From: Pseudomonas sp. CFBP 13711
GTDB taxonomy: Bacteria > Pseudomonadota > Gammaproteobacteria > Pseudomonadales > Pseudomonadaceae
NCBI RefSeq assembly: GCF_014842265.1
Contig: NZ_JACYVI010000002.1
Location: forward strand, 124,001 to 188,000
DNA length: 64,000 bases
Reading direction: 5' to 3'
The position numbers were made by a program, and so were the translations under genes. Positions 36,793 to 45,514 of the stretch are shown here, piece by piece; within the stretch, counting starts at the first letter, position 1, and each line of letters begins with the position of its first letter. The notes beneath the pieces were generated by a model. That model was given only the letters and a program-made list of their open reading frames with translations. It had not been told where the DNA came from and searched no databases.

Positions 36793-37256
36793 TGCTGATG
36801 CCGATGACCGCCGCTGATTTTCAGGCATTTGCTGCCCGCTCGGTCGCCGGGTATGCCCGGGATATCGCGCGCACCTACGGATTGTCTGAGGCGCTGGCCT
36901 TCGAAAGCGCCAGCGCTGACTTCAACGACCTGTTGGCGGAGGGTCTGGACACCGAGGGGCATTGGTTCTACTGCCTATGCATCGACGAAGGCGTTGAGGT
37001 GGGCAGCCTGTGGGTAGGCGTCGTCGAGGACCCGCCGTTGCCGGCCAGGCTGTTCATCTACGACCTGGAGATTCATCAGGCCTTCCGACGTCAGGGCCTG
37101 AGCCGGCAGGCACTGAGCGCCGTCGAAGCGTGGGCCATTGAGCGCGGTATCCGGCGTCTGGAGCTCAACGTATTTGCTGACAACCATGGGGCGCGGAGGC
37201 TGTACGAAACGTCGGGGATGGCTGTCTGTGAAATGACCATGGGCAAAGATTTATAG
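36789..37256 (+). CDS. GNAT family N-acetyltransferase coupled to the sensor gene
   Basis: The 155-aa protein carries the acetyl-CoA loop EIHQAFRRQGLSRQALSAVE (about 96-115) and the C-terminal ELNVFADNHGARRLYETSGM, typical of GNAT acetyltransferases. Its ATG overlaps the sensor kinase stop (ATGA), so it is translated with the phosphorelay. The substrate is unknown. A regulatory link, for example acetylation of a relay partner or of a metabolite sensed by it, is possible but not shown. Confidence 0.85.
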   Translation: MMLMPMTAADFQAFAARSVAGYARDIARTYGLSEALAFESASADFNDLLAEGLDTEGHWFYCLCIDEGVEVGSLWVGVVEDPPLPARLFIYDLEIHQAFRRQGLSRQALSAVEAWAIERGIRRLELNVFADNHGARRLYETSGMAVCEMTMGKDL

Positions 37257-37276
37257 CCCGTCGATGTGTGCCCCGT

Positions 37277-38260
37277 TCAGACCGGCCCGGTAGCAGAATC
37301 GACGCTGCCGTAGGGCGCCAGGTGTTCGCTCAGGTATTTCAGCAGAATGCTCACTTTCGGCAGCGCCTCTCGGGTTTTCAGCCAGACCAGATTCATCGGC
37401 AGTCCATCGGTGGCAAGCTCCGGCAGCACTTCAACCAGCCGACCTTCGTTGAGGTGGGTTTGCACCAGCCAGGTCGGCAATTGCGCGACGCCATGCCCGG
37501 CCAGGGTGGCCGATACTTCGCCCTCCCCGTCGCCGACGGCGATCCGCGGATGAATGACGCGCCGCTCCTGATCCCCCGGCACGCGCCCGCGAAAATACCA
37601 CGGCCCGACCTGCCCGTCGGACTGGCCGTAGGCGATGCAATGATGATGCTCAAGATCGGCGTCCGTCTCGGGCCGACCGTGCTCGGCGATGTAACTCGGC
37701 GCGGCGCAGAACACCAGTCGCTGAGCGCCGATGAAACGATGCCCCAACCCCGCCGCCCATGCATCGCGCCCGCCGATTCTGACCACAATATCGATGCCTT
37801 CATGCACCGGGTCGATAAATCGGTCAGAGAACGAAATGTGCGGCTGCAGCAGCGGGTATTCCCTGACGAAGTTGAGGATCAGCGGCAACACATGGAGACG
37901 TCCGTAGGAGGCCGGCAAATCGATCCGCACCCGGCCATGGGGCTCATGCCGCTCCGATGCGAGGGCCAGTTCGGCTTCTTCGAGATCAGCCAGCACGCCG
38001 CTGCAGGTGGCGTAGAACTTCACGCCGGCTTCGGTGAGGGCCAGGCGGCGCGTGGTGCGATTGAACAAGCGCTGGCCCAATCGCTGCTCCAGGCGGGCGA
38101 TGCTTTTGCTGACCGCCGATGCCGTCAGGTTCAGCTTCAATGCGGCGTTGGCGAAGCTGCCGAAATCGGCCACGGCCACAAATACATCAATGCCCTTGAG
38201 ACGCTCGGATGAGAACACGGCGATTACCATTGCTGAACTGAGTTCGCGATAGTAAGTCAT
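37277..38260 (-). CDS. LysR-family regulator divergent from an MFS transporter
   Basis: The 327-aa protein has the LysR HTH (FVAVADFGSFANAALKLNLT, then ASAVSKSIARLEQRLG) and a substrate-binding domain with GIDIVVRIG. The start may be ATG 38260 or ATG 38230; neither has a clear ribosome-binding site. It is divergent from the MFS gene at 38325 with only about 65 bp between, so control of that transporter is likely. It converges with the GNAT gene downstream. The effector is unknown. Confidence 0.88.
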   Translation of the reverse strand: MTYYRELSSAMVIAVFSSERLKGIDVFVAVADFGSFANAALKLNLTASAVSKSIARLEQRLGQRLFNRTTRRLALTEAGVKFYATCSGVLADLEEAELALASERHEPHGRVRIDLPASYGRLHVLPLILNFVREYPLLQPHISFSDRFIDPVHEGIDIVVRIGGRDAWAAGLGHRFIGAQRLVFCAAPSYIAEHGRPETDADLEHHHCIAYGQSDGQVGPWYFRGRVPGDQERRVIHPRIAVGDGEGEVSATLAGHGVAQLPTWLVQTHLNEGRLVEVLPELATDGLPMNLVWLKTREALPKVSILLKYLSEHLAPYGSVDSATGPV

Positions 38261-38324
38261 TTATGTCGCGGATGAGAACTCACATCTCCAATAGGCTATG
38301 GCAACGTCCATTGGAGCTTCTTCT

Positions 38325-39509
38325 ATGCAACCTTCACATTCCGCAACGGCCTCTGCGCCGGATGCCTCGTCCCGATCAGGGATACAAATCCTGATCATGG
38401 CGATCGCTGCATTCATCATCGTCACCACTGAATTCCTCATCGTCGGCCTGCTTCCGGCCATGGCCAAGGACCTGGGCGTATCGATCGCCGTGGCTGGCCA
38501 GGTGGTGACACTGTTCGCCTTTACCGTGATGTTGTGCGGGCCGTTCCTCACGGCAAAACTGGCGAGTGTCGAGCGCAAGAAACTCTTCACCATCATCCTG
38601 CTGGTGTTCGCCGCTTCCAACGTGCTGGCGGCGCTGTCCACCAATATCTGGGTCATGGCCCTCGCGCGCTTCATTCCGGCGCTGGGCCTGCCTGTGTTCT
38701 GGGGCACCGCCAGCGAAACTGCCGGGCAACTGGCAGCACCCGGCAAATCGGGTCAGGCGGTGTCGCGGGTCTACCTGGGCATTTCCGCCGCCCTGGTGTT
38801 CGGTGTGCCGTTGGGGACCGTCGCCGCCGACACCCTCGGCTGGCGCGGCAGCTTCTGGGTCCTGGCCGTCATCTCGCTGGTGATCGCCATCCTGATGCAA
38901 CTGTGCATGCCGACCTTGCCTTCCTCCCCTGCCAAGCACGGCGAGAAGCAGACCGACATCCTGAAACAGCCACGCTTCCTCGCCCACGTGTTGCTGTCGG
39001 TGCTCGCGTTCACCGCGATGTTCACGGCTTACACCTATCTGGCCGATATCCTCCAGACCCTGGCCGGCGTTCCGACCAATCAGGTCGGCTGGTGGCTGAT
39101 GGGCTTCGGCGCGGTCGGCATGATCGGCAACCAATGGGGCGGAAAGTTGGTCGATCGCAGCCCGCTGGGCGCGATGGTGCTGTTCCTGGTGATTCTGAGT
39201 ATCGGCATGGCCGCCGCCATTCCATTGGCCACGGACCATATCTGGCTGATCGCCGCGCTGGTCTTATGGGGCGTTGCGTACACCGCGCTGTTTCCGGTGT
39301 GCCAGGTGCGCGTGATGCAGGCCGGTGCCAAGGCTCAGGCACTGGCGGCGACCATGAACATTTCGGCGGCCAACGCGGGCATTGGCTTGGGTGCGATTTT
39401 TGGCGGGCTGGGTATCGGCCACTTCGGACTGGGGTCGCTGGGCTGGATCGCGACCGGGATCGCCGCCCTGGCGATTGTGGTTGCGCTGTTGATGATGCGT
39501 AAGCGTTAA
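38325..39509 (+). CDS. MFS transporter (drug/sugar efflux type, 12 TM)
   Basis: The 394-aa inner-membrane protein has 12 predicted helices in two halves, with EFLIVGLLPAMAKDLGVS in helix 1 and the MFS motif region AALSTNIWVMALARFIPALG. It resembles the DHA1-type arabinose/drug efflux permeases (AraJ/YdhP group). The ATG at 38325 is preferred over 38298 because GGAG lies 8 nt before it. A hairpin at 39571 separates it from the opposing HxlR gene. The substrate cannot be inferred. Confidence 0.88.
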   Translation: MQPSHSATASAPDASSRSGIQILIMAIAAFIIVTTEFLIVGLLPAMAKDLGVSIAVAGQVVTLFAFTVMLCGPFLTAKLASVERKKLFTIILLVFAASNVLAALSTNIWVMALARFIPALGLPVFWGTASETAGQLAAPGKSGQAVSRVYLGISAALVFGVPLGTVAADTLGWRGSFWVLAVISLVIAILMQLCMPTLPSSPAKHGEKQTDILKQPRFLAHVLLSVLAFTAMFTAYTYLADILQTLAGVPTNQVGWWLMGFGAVGMIGNQWGGKLVDRSPLGAMVLFLVILSIGMAAAIPLATDHIWLIAALVLWGVAYTALFPVCQVRVMQAGAKAQALAATMNISAANAGIGLGAIFGGLGIGHFGLGSLGWIATGIAALAIVVALLMMRKR

Positions 39510-39570
39510 GGACTTGGTCTGGCAGTGAAGCGATGTTGGGTTGCTGTCTTGCCAGGCAGAACACGCAGCA

Positions 39571-39603
39571 TCGGGATGCCGCTTTTTGAGCGCGGCATCC
39601 CGA
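39571..39603. terminator. Hairpin between convergent MFS and HxlR genes
   Basis: TCGGGATGCCGC (39571-39582) and GCGGCATCCCGA (39592-39603) form a perfect 12-bp stem with a 9-nt loop, midway between two converging genes. It may terminate both, although no T-run follows. Confidence 0.6.
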
Positions 39604-39625
39604 ATCTGCCAATGAGAAGAACCGG

Positions 39626-40039
39626 TCACTCAGGTGACGACGCTTTCCCTTCCCGCGCCGCCAGAATCCGCGGCAGGTTGTCTTCGATCCAGGTGGTCAG
39701 CCCGTCCATCTGCAGGGCGACCTCCTCGCCCATCGCCGTCAAACGGTATTCGACGTGGGGCGGCACCACCGGCAGCGCTGTGCGGTCGACAAACCCATCC
39801 TGTTCCAGGCACTGCAGCGTCTGCGACAGCATCTTTTCGCTGACGCCGCCGATCTTGCGCCGCAGTTCACTGAACCGGTGCATGCCGTCCAGCAACGCCA
39901 CCAGCACCAGCACGCCCCAGCGGCTGCACACATGATTGAGGATTTCCCGCGACGGGCAGTCCCGGGCCAGCACCTCACCGGTACGAATACGCTCGAGCAG
40001 TGAGACGGAGCCTACCGAGGGCGAAGCAATATCGTTCAT
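39626..40039 (-). CDS. HxlR-family regulator (QorR/YtfH type)
   Basis: The 137-aa winged-helix protein has the HxlR pattern: a single conserved Cys in DCPSREILNHVCSRWG, then FSELRRKIGGVSEKMLSQTL and DGFVDRTALPVVPPHVEYRL. The N-terminal Cys resembles the redox-sensing Cys of QorR-type members. It is divergent from the quinone oxidoreductase gene qorB, as ytfH-ytfG are in E. coli, and should repress it until the thiol is modified. Confidence 0.88.
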   Translation of the reverse strand: MNDIASPSVGSVSLLERIRTGEVLARDCPSREILNHVCSRWGVLVLVALLDGMHRFSELRRKIGGVSEKMLSQTLQCLEQDGFVDRTALPVVPPHVEYRLTAMGEEVALQMDGLTTWIEDNLPRILAAREGKASSPE

Positions 40040-40050
40040 GACACTTACCT

Positions 40051-40070
40051 TTTCGTACGTACTTACGAAA
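40051..40070. promoter_or_regulatory. Inverted repeat in the HxlR-qorB divergent promoter
   Basis: TTTCGTA (40051-40057) and TACGAAA (40064-40070) form a perfect 7-bp inverted repeat with a 6-bp spacer. It lies 12 bp beyond the HxlR start and 54 bp before qorB. The spacing is typical of dimeric winged-helix operators, and HxlR is the obvious binder. Confidence 0.65.
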
Positions 40071-40123
40071 GGTTAGCACGGTGACTATGCTGATCGCTCA
40101 ATCAACTTCGTTCGGGAATCATC

Positions 40124-40981
40124 ATGATCGTCATCACCGGTGCATCAGGCCAGCTGGGCCGCCTCGTCATCGCTCAACTGCTCGAAACCGTGCCTGCCTC
40201 GCAGATCGTTGCGGCGGCCCGTGATCCGGAAAAGGTTGCTGACCTCGCCGCCAGGGGCGTGCAGGTTCGCCAGGCCGATTACGCGCAGCCGACCACTCTG
40301 GACCAGGCCTTTGCAGGCGCCGAGAAAGTCCTGCTGATCTCGTCCAGTGAAGTGGGCCAGCGGGTCGCTCAGCATCAGGCGGTGATCGACGCGGCCAAAC
40401 GCGCGGGCGTGAAACTGCTGGGTTACACCAGCGTGCTCCACGCCGACACCTCGGCGCTGGGCCTGGCCGAAGAACACAAGCAGACCGAGGCGGCCCTGGC
40501 GCAATCCGGCGTTCCGGCGGTGGTGCTGCGCAATGGCTGGTACCACGAAAACTACACGGCCGGCGTTGCCCACGCGGTAGAGAACGGCGCCCATTACGGC
40601 AGCGCGGGTGATGGCCGGATCAGCTCTGCCGCCCGGGCAGACTACGCAGCGGCAGCGGCCGTCGTACTGACATCCACTGAGGATCAGGCGGGCAAGGTCT
40701 ACGAGCTGGCCGGCGACGAGTCCTACACGCTGAAGGAATTTGCCGCTCAAATCGCGCAGCAATCCGGCAAGCCTGTCGTCTACACCGATCTTCCCGAGGC
40801 CGATTACAAGGCTGCGTTGCTGCACGCCGGGCTGCCGGAGTTCGTCGCCGAGTTGCTCGCCAACTCCGATGCCGCTGCGGCCAAGGGTGCCCTGTTCGAC
40901 GACACTCGCCAGTTGAGCCGCCTGATTGGCCGGCCGACCGCACCGCTGTCGGCGAGCATTGCCGAAGCGCTGCCCCGGTAA
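40124..40981 (+). CDS. qorB: NAD(P)H:quinone oxidoreductase type 2 (QorB/YtfG, NmrA-like)
   Basis: The 285-aa protein has the atypical SDR/NmrA Rossmann motif MIVITGASGQLGRLV and the NWY-type segment VVLRNGWYHENY. It lacks a C-terminal membrane segment and is cytosolic. QorB reduces quinones with NADPH and protects against electrophile stress. The divergent HxlR regulator with a Cys near its N terminus supports that function. Length fits E. coli YtfG (286 aa). Confidence 0.9.
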   Translation: MIVITGASGQLGRLVIAQLLETVPASQIVAAARDPEKVADLAARGVQVRQADYAQPTTLDQAFAGAEKVLLISSSEVGQRVAQHQAVIDAAKRAGVKLLGYTSVLHADTSALGLAEEHKQTEAALAQSGVPAVVLRNGWYHENYTAGVAHAVENGAHYGSAGDGRISSAARADYAAAAAVVLTSTEDQAGKVYELAGDESYTLKEFAAQIAQQSGKPVVYTDLPEADYKAALLHAGLPEFVAELLANSDAAAAKGALFDDTRQLSRLIGRPTAPLSASIAEALPR

Positions 40982-41100
40982 CCTTCGCTGCCGCCTCGCA
41001 GCTGCACGCGGGCGGCACGCCAGCACGGGCACTGAATGATTTGCGCCCCTCAGGGTCGAAACCAATGACAGCGCACCACGCGCTGGCCAAGGAGTTTCGA

Positions 41101-41409
41101 ATGAACAGCAAATCGCTCATTGCCGGTCTGGCGATTCTGGGTAGCGTTTCCGTTGCAAGTTTCACGGTCCAAGCCGCCAACGCAACGGAGCCGACCATTC
41201 AACCTTCCCGAGACAATATGCGGGAGCTCGAAGTCGGCAGCCGTTCGCCGCAGGAATTCCAGCGTCCGGACGCCGCGATCAAGGACTGGAAAGCCAAGGG
41301 TCTGGAAGAACCGGCCAAAATGAGCCAGTGGACGCGCATCCACGACAAATACGTCGAAGTGCAAACCACCAACGGCCAGATCACCAAGATTGTCCCGATC
41401 GAAAAATAA
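41101..41409 (+). CDS. Exported RcnB-like protein (copy 1)
   Basis: The 102-aa precursor has a signal peptide (1-25, ending VQA). The mature part ends with KDWKAKGLEEPAKMSQWTRI and a beta-hairpin KYVEVQTTNGQI, the RcnB fold. E. coli RcnB modulates nickel/cobalt efflux in the periplasm; this one lacks an rcnA neighbour, so metal specificity is unknown. A second copy follows 82 bp later, probably in the same transcript. Confidence 0.78.
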   Translation: MNSKSLIAGLAILGSVSVASFTVQAANATEPTIQPSRDNMRELEVGSRSPQEFQRPDAAIKDWKAKGLEEPAKMSQWTRIHDKYVEVQTTNGQITKIVPIEK

Positions 41410-41491
41410 ACCGGGGCACTGACCCAGCGCGTCGGGTCCGTGCGGCGCGCACCAGGTCAAAGAACCTATACGGACGACCAAAGGAATTCCC

Positions 41492-41812
41492 ATGAACATC
41501 AAAAAACTGATGGCTTGCGCGGCAGTGGTCACTTGTCTGAGCGGCACCAGCTTCACGGCGATGGCGCAAACCCCTGCGACCAAAAGCGTGCAGGCGGAAC
41601 ACACCAATGAACAGTACAAGGTCGGCGACACCACCCATGACCTTTACAAAGACGAGCGCGTCGGCGTCAAGGACTGGCAAGGCAAGGGCCTGACCGCGCC
41701 CAAAGAAGGCACGCAATGGGTACTGATCAGCGATAAATATGCGCTCATCAACATGGAAGACGGCAAAGTCCTAGACATCGCGCCGGGCAATCTCAAACCG
41801 CTGAAAAAGTAA
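41492..41812 (+). CDS. Exported RcnB-like protein (copy 2)
   Basis: The 106-aa precursor has a signal peptide (1-25, ending AMA). The mature protein carries VKDWQGKGLTAPKEGTQWVLI and DKYALINMEDGKVLDIAPG, the same C-terminal motif as the gene before it. The paralogues share spacing though not close sequence. GGAATTCCC stands upstream of the ATG. The function is unknown beyond the RcnB fold. Confidence 0.78.
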   Translation: MNIKKLMACAAVVTCLSGTSFTAMAQTPATKSVQAEHTNEQYKVGDTTHDLYKDERVGVKDWQGKGLTAPKEGTQWVLISDKYALINMEDGKVLDIAPGNLKPLKK

Positions 41813-41981
41813 TTGCCGACGTAACGTCCACCGTGCCCGACATCCCTCGGGCACCGCTTTGCCTTTTCCCCTCATCCAAATGCTCGCCACCCCTTGCAAC
41901 GGCTGACAAGAAAGGTTGCACCCTAACGATTGCGCCCTCTACTCTGCGGCTCCTGTCTGTTGCGCCATAGGCCCGGGTTCG

Positions 41982-42911
41982 ATGTCTTCCGTCTTGAATG
42001 TCTTGCTGCCCATCTTCGCCCTCATTCTGGTGGGCTACCTCTGTCGCCGCACCAACCGCCTCGGACCGACCGCCGCCTCTGAAATCAACCGAATGGTGGT
42101 CTGGCTGTGTTTGCCGGCACTGCTGTTCACCGCCACTGCCCACGCCACCTGGGCGCAGATCTGGCACCCGGGTTTCGTGCTGACCTTCACCCTGTCGACT
42201 ATGGCGATGTTCGTCATTACCCTGCTGCTGCGGCGCCGGAAAGCCGGGTATTTTGCCGATGCCAGCATCGACGCCCTCAGCGCCTCCTACGCCAACACCG
42301 GCTACATCGGCATCCCGCTGTGCGTCATGGTGCTGGGGCAGGACGGCCTGGAACCGGCGCTCATCGCCTCGTTGCTGGTGGTCTGCGTGGTGTTCGGCAT
42401 CGCCCTGGTGTGCATCGAAATCGGGTTGCAAAGCGAGGCCCGGGTGCACCGCATCGTGCTCAAAGTGCTGCTGGCACTGGCGAAAAACCCGCTGGTGGTC
42501 TCGCCGATACTGGGCGCCTGCTGGGCGTCCACCGGCGTGGTATTGCCGGGCGCGGTGGATAAATTTCTCAGCCTGCTGGGTGCGGCGACGACGCCCTGTG
42601 CGCTGATTTCCCTGGGCCTGTTTCTCGCCCAAAAACAGCAAGGGCCGCGTGAGGGCACGACGTTGCTGGTGCTGATAAAACTGATCGCCCACCCGCTGCT
42701 GACCTGGTTTCTGGCGTATCGGGTGTTCAACCTGCCGCCGCTGTGGGCGAACTCTGCCTTGTTGTTGAGCGCCCTGCCCACTGGCACCGGCCCGTTCATG
42801 CTGGCCGAGTACTACAAGCGCGAGGCGTCGGTGGTGTCGAGCACGATTCTGATCTCGACGCTGGGCTCGCTGGTGACGCTGTCGCTGTGCATCTATTACA
42901 TCAACGGTTGA
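41982..42911 (+). CDS. Auxin efflux carrier (AEC) family transporter
   Basis: The 309-aa inner-membrane protein has ten hydrophobic helices. The motif PIFALILVGYLCRRT in helix 1, SYANTGYIGIPLC and the later NPLVVSPILG and PTGTGPFMLAEYY are typical for AEC carriers. The start at 41982 gives the usual N terminus; the upstream frame relies on a TTG. Bacterial members transport dicarboxylates or similar anions. The substrate is unknown. A LysR gene follows 59 bp later on the same strand. Confidence 0.85.
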   Translation: MSSVLNVLLPIFALILVGYLCRRTNRLGPTAASEINRMVVWLCLPALLFTATAHATWAQIWHPGFVLTFTLSTMAMFVITLLLRRRKAGYFADASIDALSASYANTGYIGIPLCVMVLGQDGLEPALIASLLVVCVVFGIALVCIEIGLQSEARVHRIVLKVLLALAKNPLVVSPILGACWASTGVVLPGAVDKFLSLLGAATTPCALISLGLFLAQKQQGPREGTTLLVLIKLIAHPLLTWFLAYRVFNLPPLWANSALLLSALPTGTGPFMLAEYYKREASVVSSTILISTLGSLVTLSLCIYYING

Positions 42912-42970
42912 CGGGCTGACGTCGGGGATGAGCTCGGGCATACATTCAGGCACTAGATGGGTGCGTCAAA

Positions 42971-43897
42971 ATGAACAAGCTGGATTTGCTGAAAACCTTC
43001 GTCAGGGTCGCCGAGCTGTCGAGCTTCACCCACGCCGGCGACGCCTTGGGCCTGCCGCGCTCGACGGTGTCGGAGCATGTGCGCAGCCTCGAAGAACTGC
43101 TCGGCGCGCGACTGCTCCTGCGTACCACGCGCAAGGTGCAAGTGACCCCCGATGGCCAGGCGCTGTATGAGCGCAGCAAGGATGTGCTCAGTCAGATGGA
43201 CGAGCTGGAAGGCCTGTTCCGCCAGGACAACTCGGCGCTCAGCGGACGGCTGCGGGTGGACATGCCCACCGCCATTGCCCGGCGCCTGGTGATGCCACGG
43301 CTAGGTGAATTCCTTGAGCGGCACCCGCTGATCGAGCTCGAGATCAGCAGTACCGACCGGCGCGTCGATCTGATCCGCGAGGGCTTTGATTGCGTGCTGC
43401 GCATTGGCGCCCTGCCGGACACGCCGCTGATCGCACGCAACGTCGGCCTGTTCGGGATGATCAACTGCGTCAGCGAGAGCTATGCCGAGCGGTTCGGGAT
43501 TCCGCAGAATCTGGAAGACCTGCAGCAGCACCGGCTCATTAACTACGCACCGGCTTTCGGCGCTGCCGAATCGTTATTCGAGTATTGCCGCGAGGGCAAG
43601 GATTTCCATGTGTCGATGCCCTGCAGTGTGACGGTGAACAACATCGAAGCCTACGAGGCGGCGTGTGTCGGCGGGCTGGGGATCATCCAGATTCCGCGCC
43701 TGGCTGACGCTTACCAGCAGCAACGCGGCGCCTTGATCGAAATCCTCCCCGAGTACCGGCCAACGGCGATGCCGGTGTCACTGCTCTACGCCCATCGCAG
43801 GCACCTGCCCCAGCGGTGCCGGGTGTTCATGGATTGGCTGGAGCAATTGCTGGGGGAATATGGGGTGATGTCGAAGGGCTTGCAGGGGCGGCGTTAG
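42971..43897 (+). CDS. LysR-family transcriptional regulator
   Basis: The 308-aa protein has the N-terminal LysR HTH (LLKTFVRVAELSSFTHAGDA, then LGLPRSTVSEHVRSLEELLG) and a C-terminal effector domain (VDLIREGFDCVLRIG, GIIQIPRLAD). It is of the CrgA/AaeR subgroup. It sits behind the AEC carrier on the same strand and could regulate it or a target elsewhere. A REP pair follows. Confidence 0.88.
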   Translation: MNKLDLLKTFVRVAELSSFTHAGDALGLPRSTVSEHVRSLEELLGARLLLRTTRKVQVTPDGQALYERSKDVLSQMDELEGLFRQDNSALSGRLRVDMPTAIARRLVMPRLGEFLERHPLIELEISSTDRRVDLIREGFDCVLRIGALPDTPLIARNVGLFGMINCVSESYAERFGIPQNLEDLQQHRLINYAPAFGAAESLFEYCREGKDFHVSMPCSVTVNNIEAYEAACVGGLGIIQIPRLADAYQQQRGALIEILPEYRPTAMPVSLLYAHRRHLPQRCRVFMDWLEQLLGEYGVMSKGLQGRR

Positions 43898-43902
43898 CAG
43901 GC

Positions 43903-43998
43903 TGGTAGGACCGGCTTTAGCCGGGAACGCATCGGCGAAGACTCCGCAAAAATGATGTCGTTTGCACAGGCGTCTTCCCGGCTAAAGCCGGTCCCACA
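43903..43998. repeat. REP pair, class B (REPIN)
   Basis: GTAGGACCGGCTTTAGCC begins at about 43905 and its inverted copy ends in AAAGCCGGTCCCAC at about 43996. The pair forms a long imperfect hairpin between convergent genes. The same class occurs at 47684 and 63426. Confidence 0.87.
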
Positions 43999-44045
43999 GG
44001 GATCGCGTTGATCCAGCGGACCGGTTGAGTCTCTCCTACCTGCCA

Positions 44046-45287
44046 TCATTTCAACGCCGCGACCACCGCATCGAAGAAGGCCATCGGGTCGATGGGCTCT
44101 TTGTCAACCGGCTTGGGCTGCGCGCCGAAGGTGACGATCACCACGTTGTTGGCCGGGTTAACGTAAATGTTCTGTCCCTGGATGCCGACTGCCGAATAGG
44201 CGCCATCTTTGACCGAGGGCGCAGTCCAGGCGGTCCACCACATGTAGCCGTAATCCAGGCTCTTGCCGCCTTTGAGGGTGGTTGGCAGCGTCGCCTCCCT
44301 GACCCAGCCGTCGGGCAGGATCGAAGTGCCGTTGATCTTGCCATCGTTCATGAAGAACAGGCCGAAGCGCCCGTAATCCCGCAGGGTGGCGCTGATGCCG
44401 CTGCCGCCGATCTCCACGCCGTCAGGGGAGTCCAGCCACCAGGTCGCGTCGCTTTCCATGCCGAACGGCTGCCAGATCTTCTTCGACAGGTACTCGGCCA
44501 GCGGCATCTTCACCGCGCCCCGCACAATCTCGCCGAGGACCTGAGTTTCGCCCGTACTGTAGTTGTTTACCGTGCCGGGTTCCGCTGCGCGCGGCAGGCT
44601 CGCCATCAGCGCCATGGCCGAATGGGGCTGCTGGGAAATCTGCGCCTTGAGCAACGTCCGCCGATCCGACGCCGGATCGGTGTAGGTCTCGTTCCACTTC
44701 ACCCCCGAGGACATCATCAGCACGTTGCGCACGGTCACCCCGTCGTAGGCGCTGCCTTTGAGGGCCGGCACGTAATCGACCACCTGGGCGTCAAGGCCCT
44801 TGATCAGGCCATCCTTGATTGCCGCCGCGGTCAGGGTCGAGGTGATGGATTTGGCCATCGACATCGACATCCAGCGGGTTTTCTCGGTGTTGCCGCGCTG
44901 ATAGGTCTCGAAGACGATCTTGCCGTCCTTGATCACCAGCATCGCGGTAATACTGTCCAGCGCCACGAAGTCGTACAGGTCGTACTTTTTGCCCTCGACG
45001 GTGAAGCGCACGTTGGGCAGTTGTCGCTCCGACTTCGGCAGTGCATAGGGATGATAGCCCGCCTGGATGGTGTGGGTGGGAAACAGCCGGCCGATATTGC
45101 GATAGGTGCTGACCGCCAGGTCCGGGAGCATGGCGCCGTCGTAGATCTGCTCGACCGTGCCGATGGGTTCCTGGGCGTGGGGGTAGTCGTCTGCCCAGGC
45201 AGTGGAAACAAACGCGGCGGCGAGCAGGCCGAAGGACAGGGTCAGTGGCCGGTTGAAAGCGGCGGGACGGGAGACGGGTAAGTGCAT
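44046..45287 (-). CDS. Exported serine hydrolase of the beta-lactamase class C / esterase fold
   Basis: The 413-aa precursor has a signal peptide (about 1-32, ending TAWA). The SxxK catalytic pair is SMAK at 143-146 and the second catalytic Tyr is in NYSTG (Y243). The C-terminal part YMWWTAWTAP...VGIQGQNIYV is typical of EstB-like and penicillin-binding-protein-like serine hydrolases. AAAGGA is well placed before the start. Similar proteins include esterases, D-aminopeptidases and 6-aminohexanoate hydrolases; the substrate is unknown. Confidence 0.82.
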   Translation of the reverse strand: MHLPVSRPAAFNRPLTLSFGLLAAAFVSTAWADDYPHAQEPIGTVEQIYDGAMLPDLAVSTYRNIGRLFPTHTIQAGYHPYALPKSERQLPNVRFTVEGKKYDLYDFVALDSITAMLVIKDGKIVFETYQRGNTEKTRWMSMSMAKSITSTLTAAAIKDGLIKGLDAQVVDYVPALKGSAYDGVTVRNVLMMSSGVKWNETYTDPASDRRTLLKAQISQQPHSAMALMASLPRAAEPGTVNNYSTGETQVLGEIVRGAVKMPLAEYLSKKIWQPFGMESDATWWLDSPDGVEIGGSGISATLRDYGRFGLFFMNDGKINGTSILPDGWVREATLPTTLKGGKSLDYGYMWWTAWTAPSVKDGAYSAVGIQGQNIYVNPANNVVIVTFGAQPKPVDKEPIDPMAFFDAVVAALK

Positions 45288-45460
45288 GACGTATCCTTTT
45301 TTTGTCGTCGATGGACGCTGAATTTCCGACTAAAACCGGTCCGACTGAAAGAACGTGCGCGTTTGAACCATAGCCCACTCACCGGTATTGCACCGGGTGA
45401 ACAGTTCAGTGGTTTCCTACCCTGACGTCTGCGATTGCGCACCTGACCGAATCGAAGGCA

Positions 45461-45492
45461 AAAAAAACCACCGCACGAAGGCGGTGGTTTTT
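45461..45492 (-). terminator. Rho-independent terminator of ilvE
   Basis: On the minus strand, 23 bp after the ilvE stop, a stem (45464-45474 pairing with 45481-45491) is followed by a T-run (A-run 45461-45467 on the plus strand). The perfect stem core is CCACCGC/GCGGTGG. Confidence 0.88.
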
Positions 45493-45514
45493 CAGGCTTG
45501 CAGGACGCGTCGAA

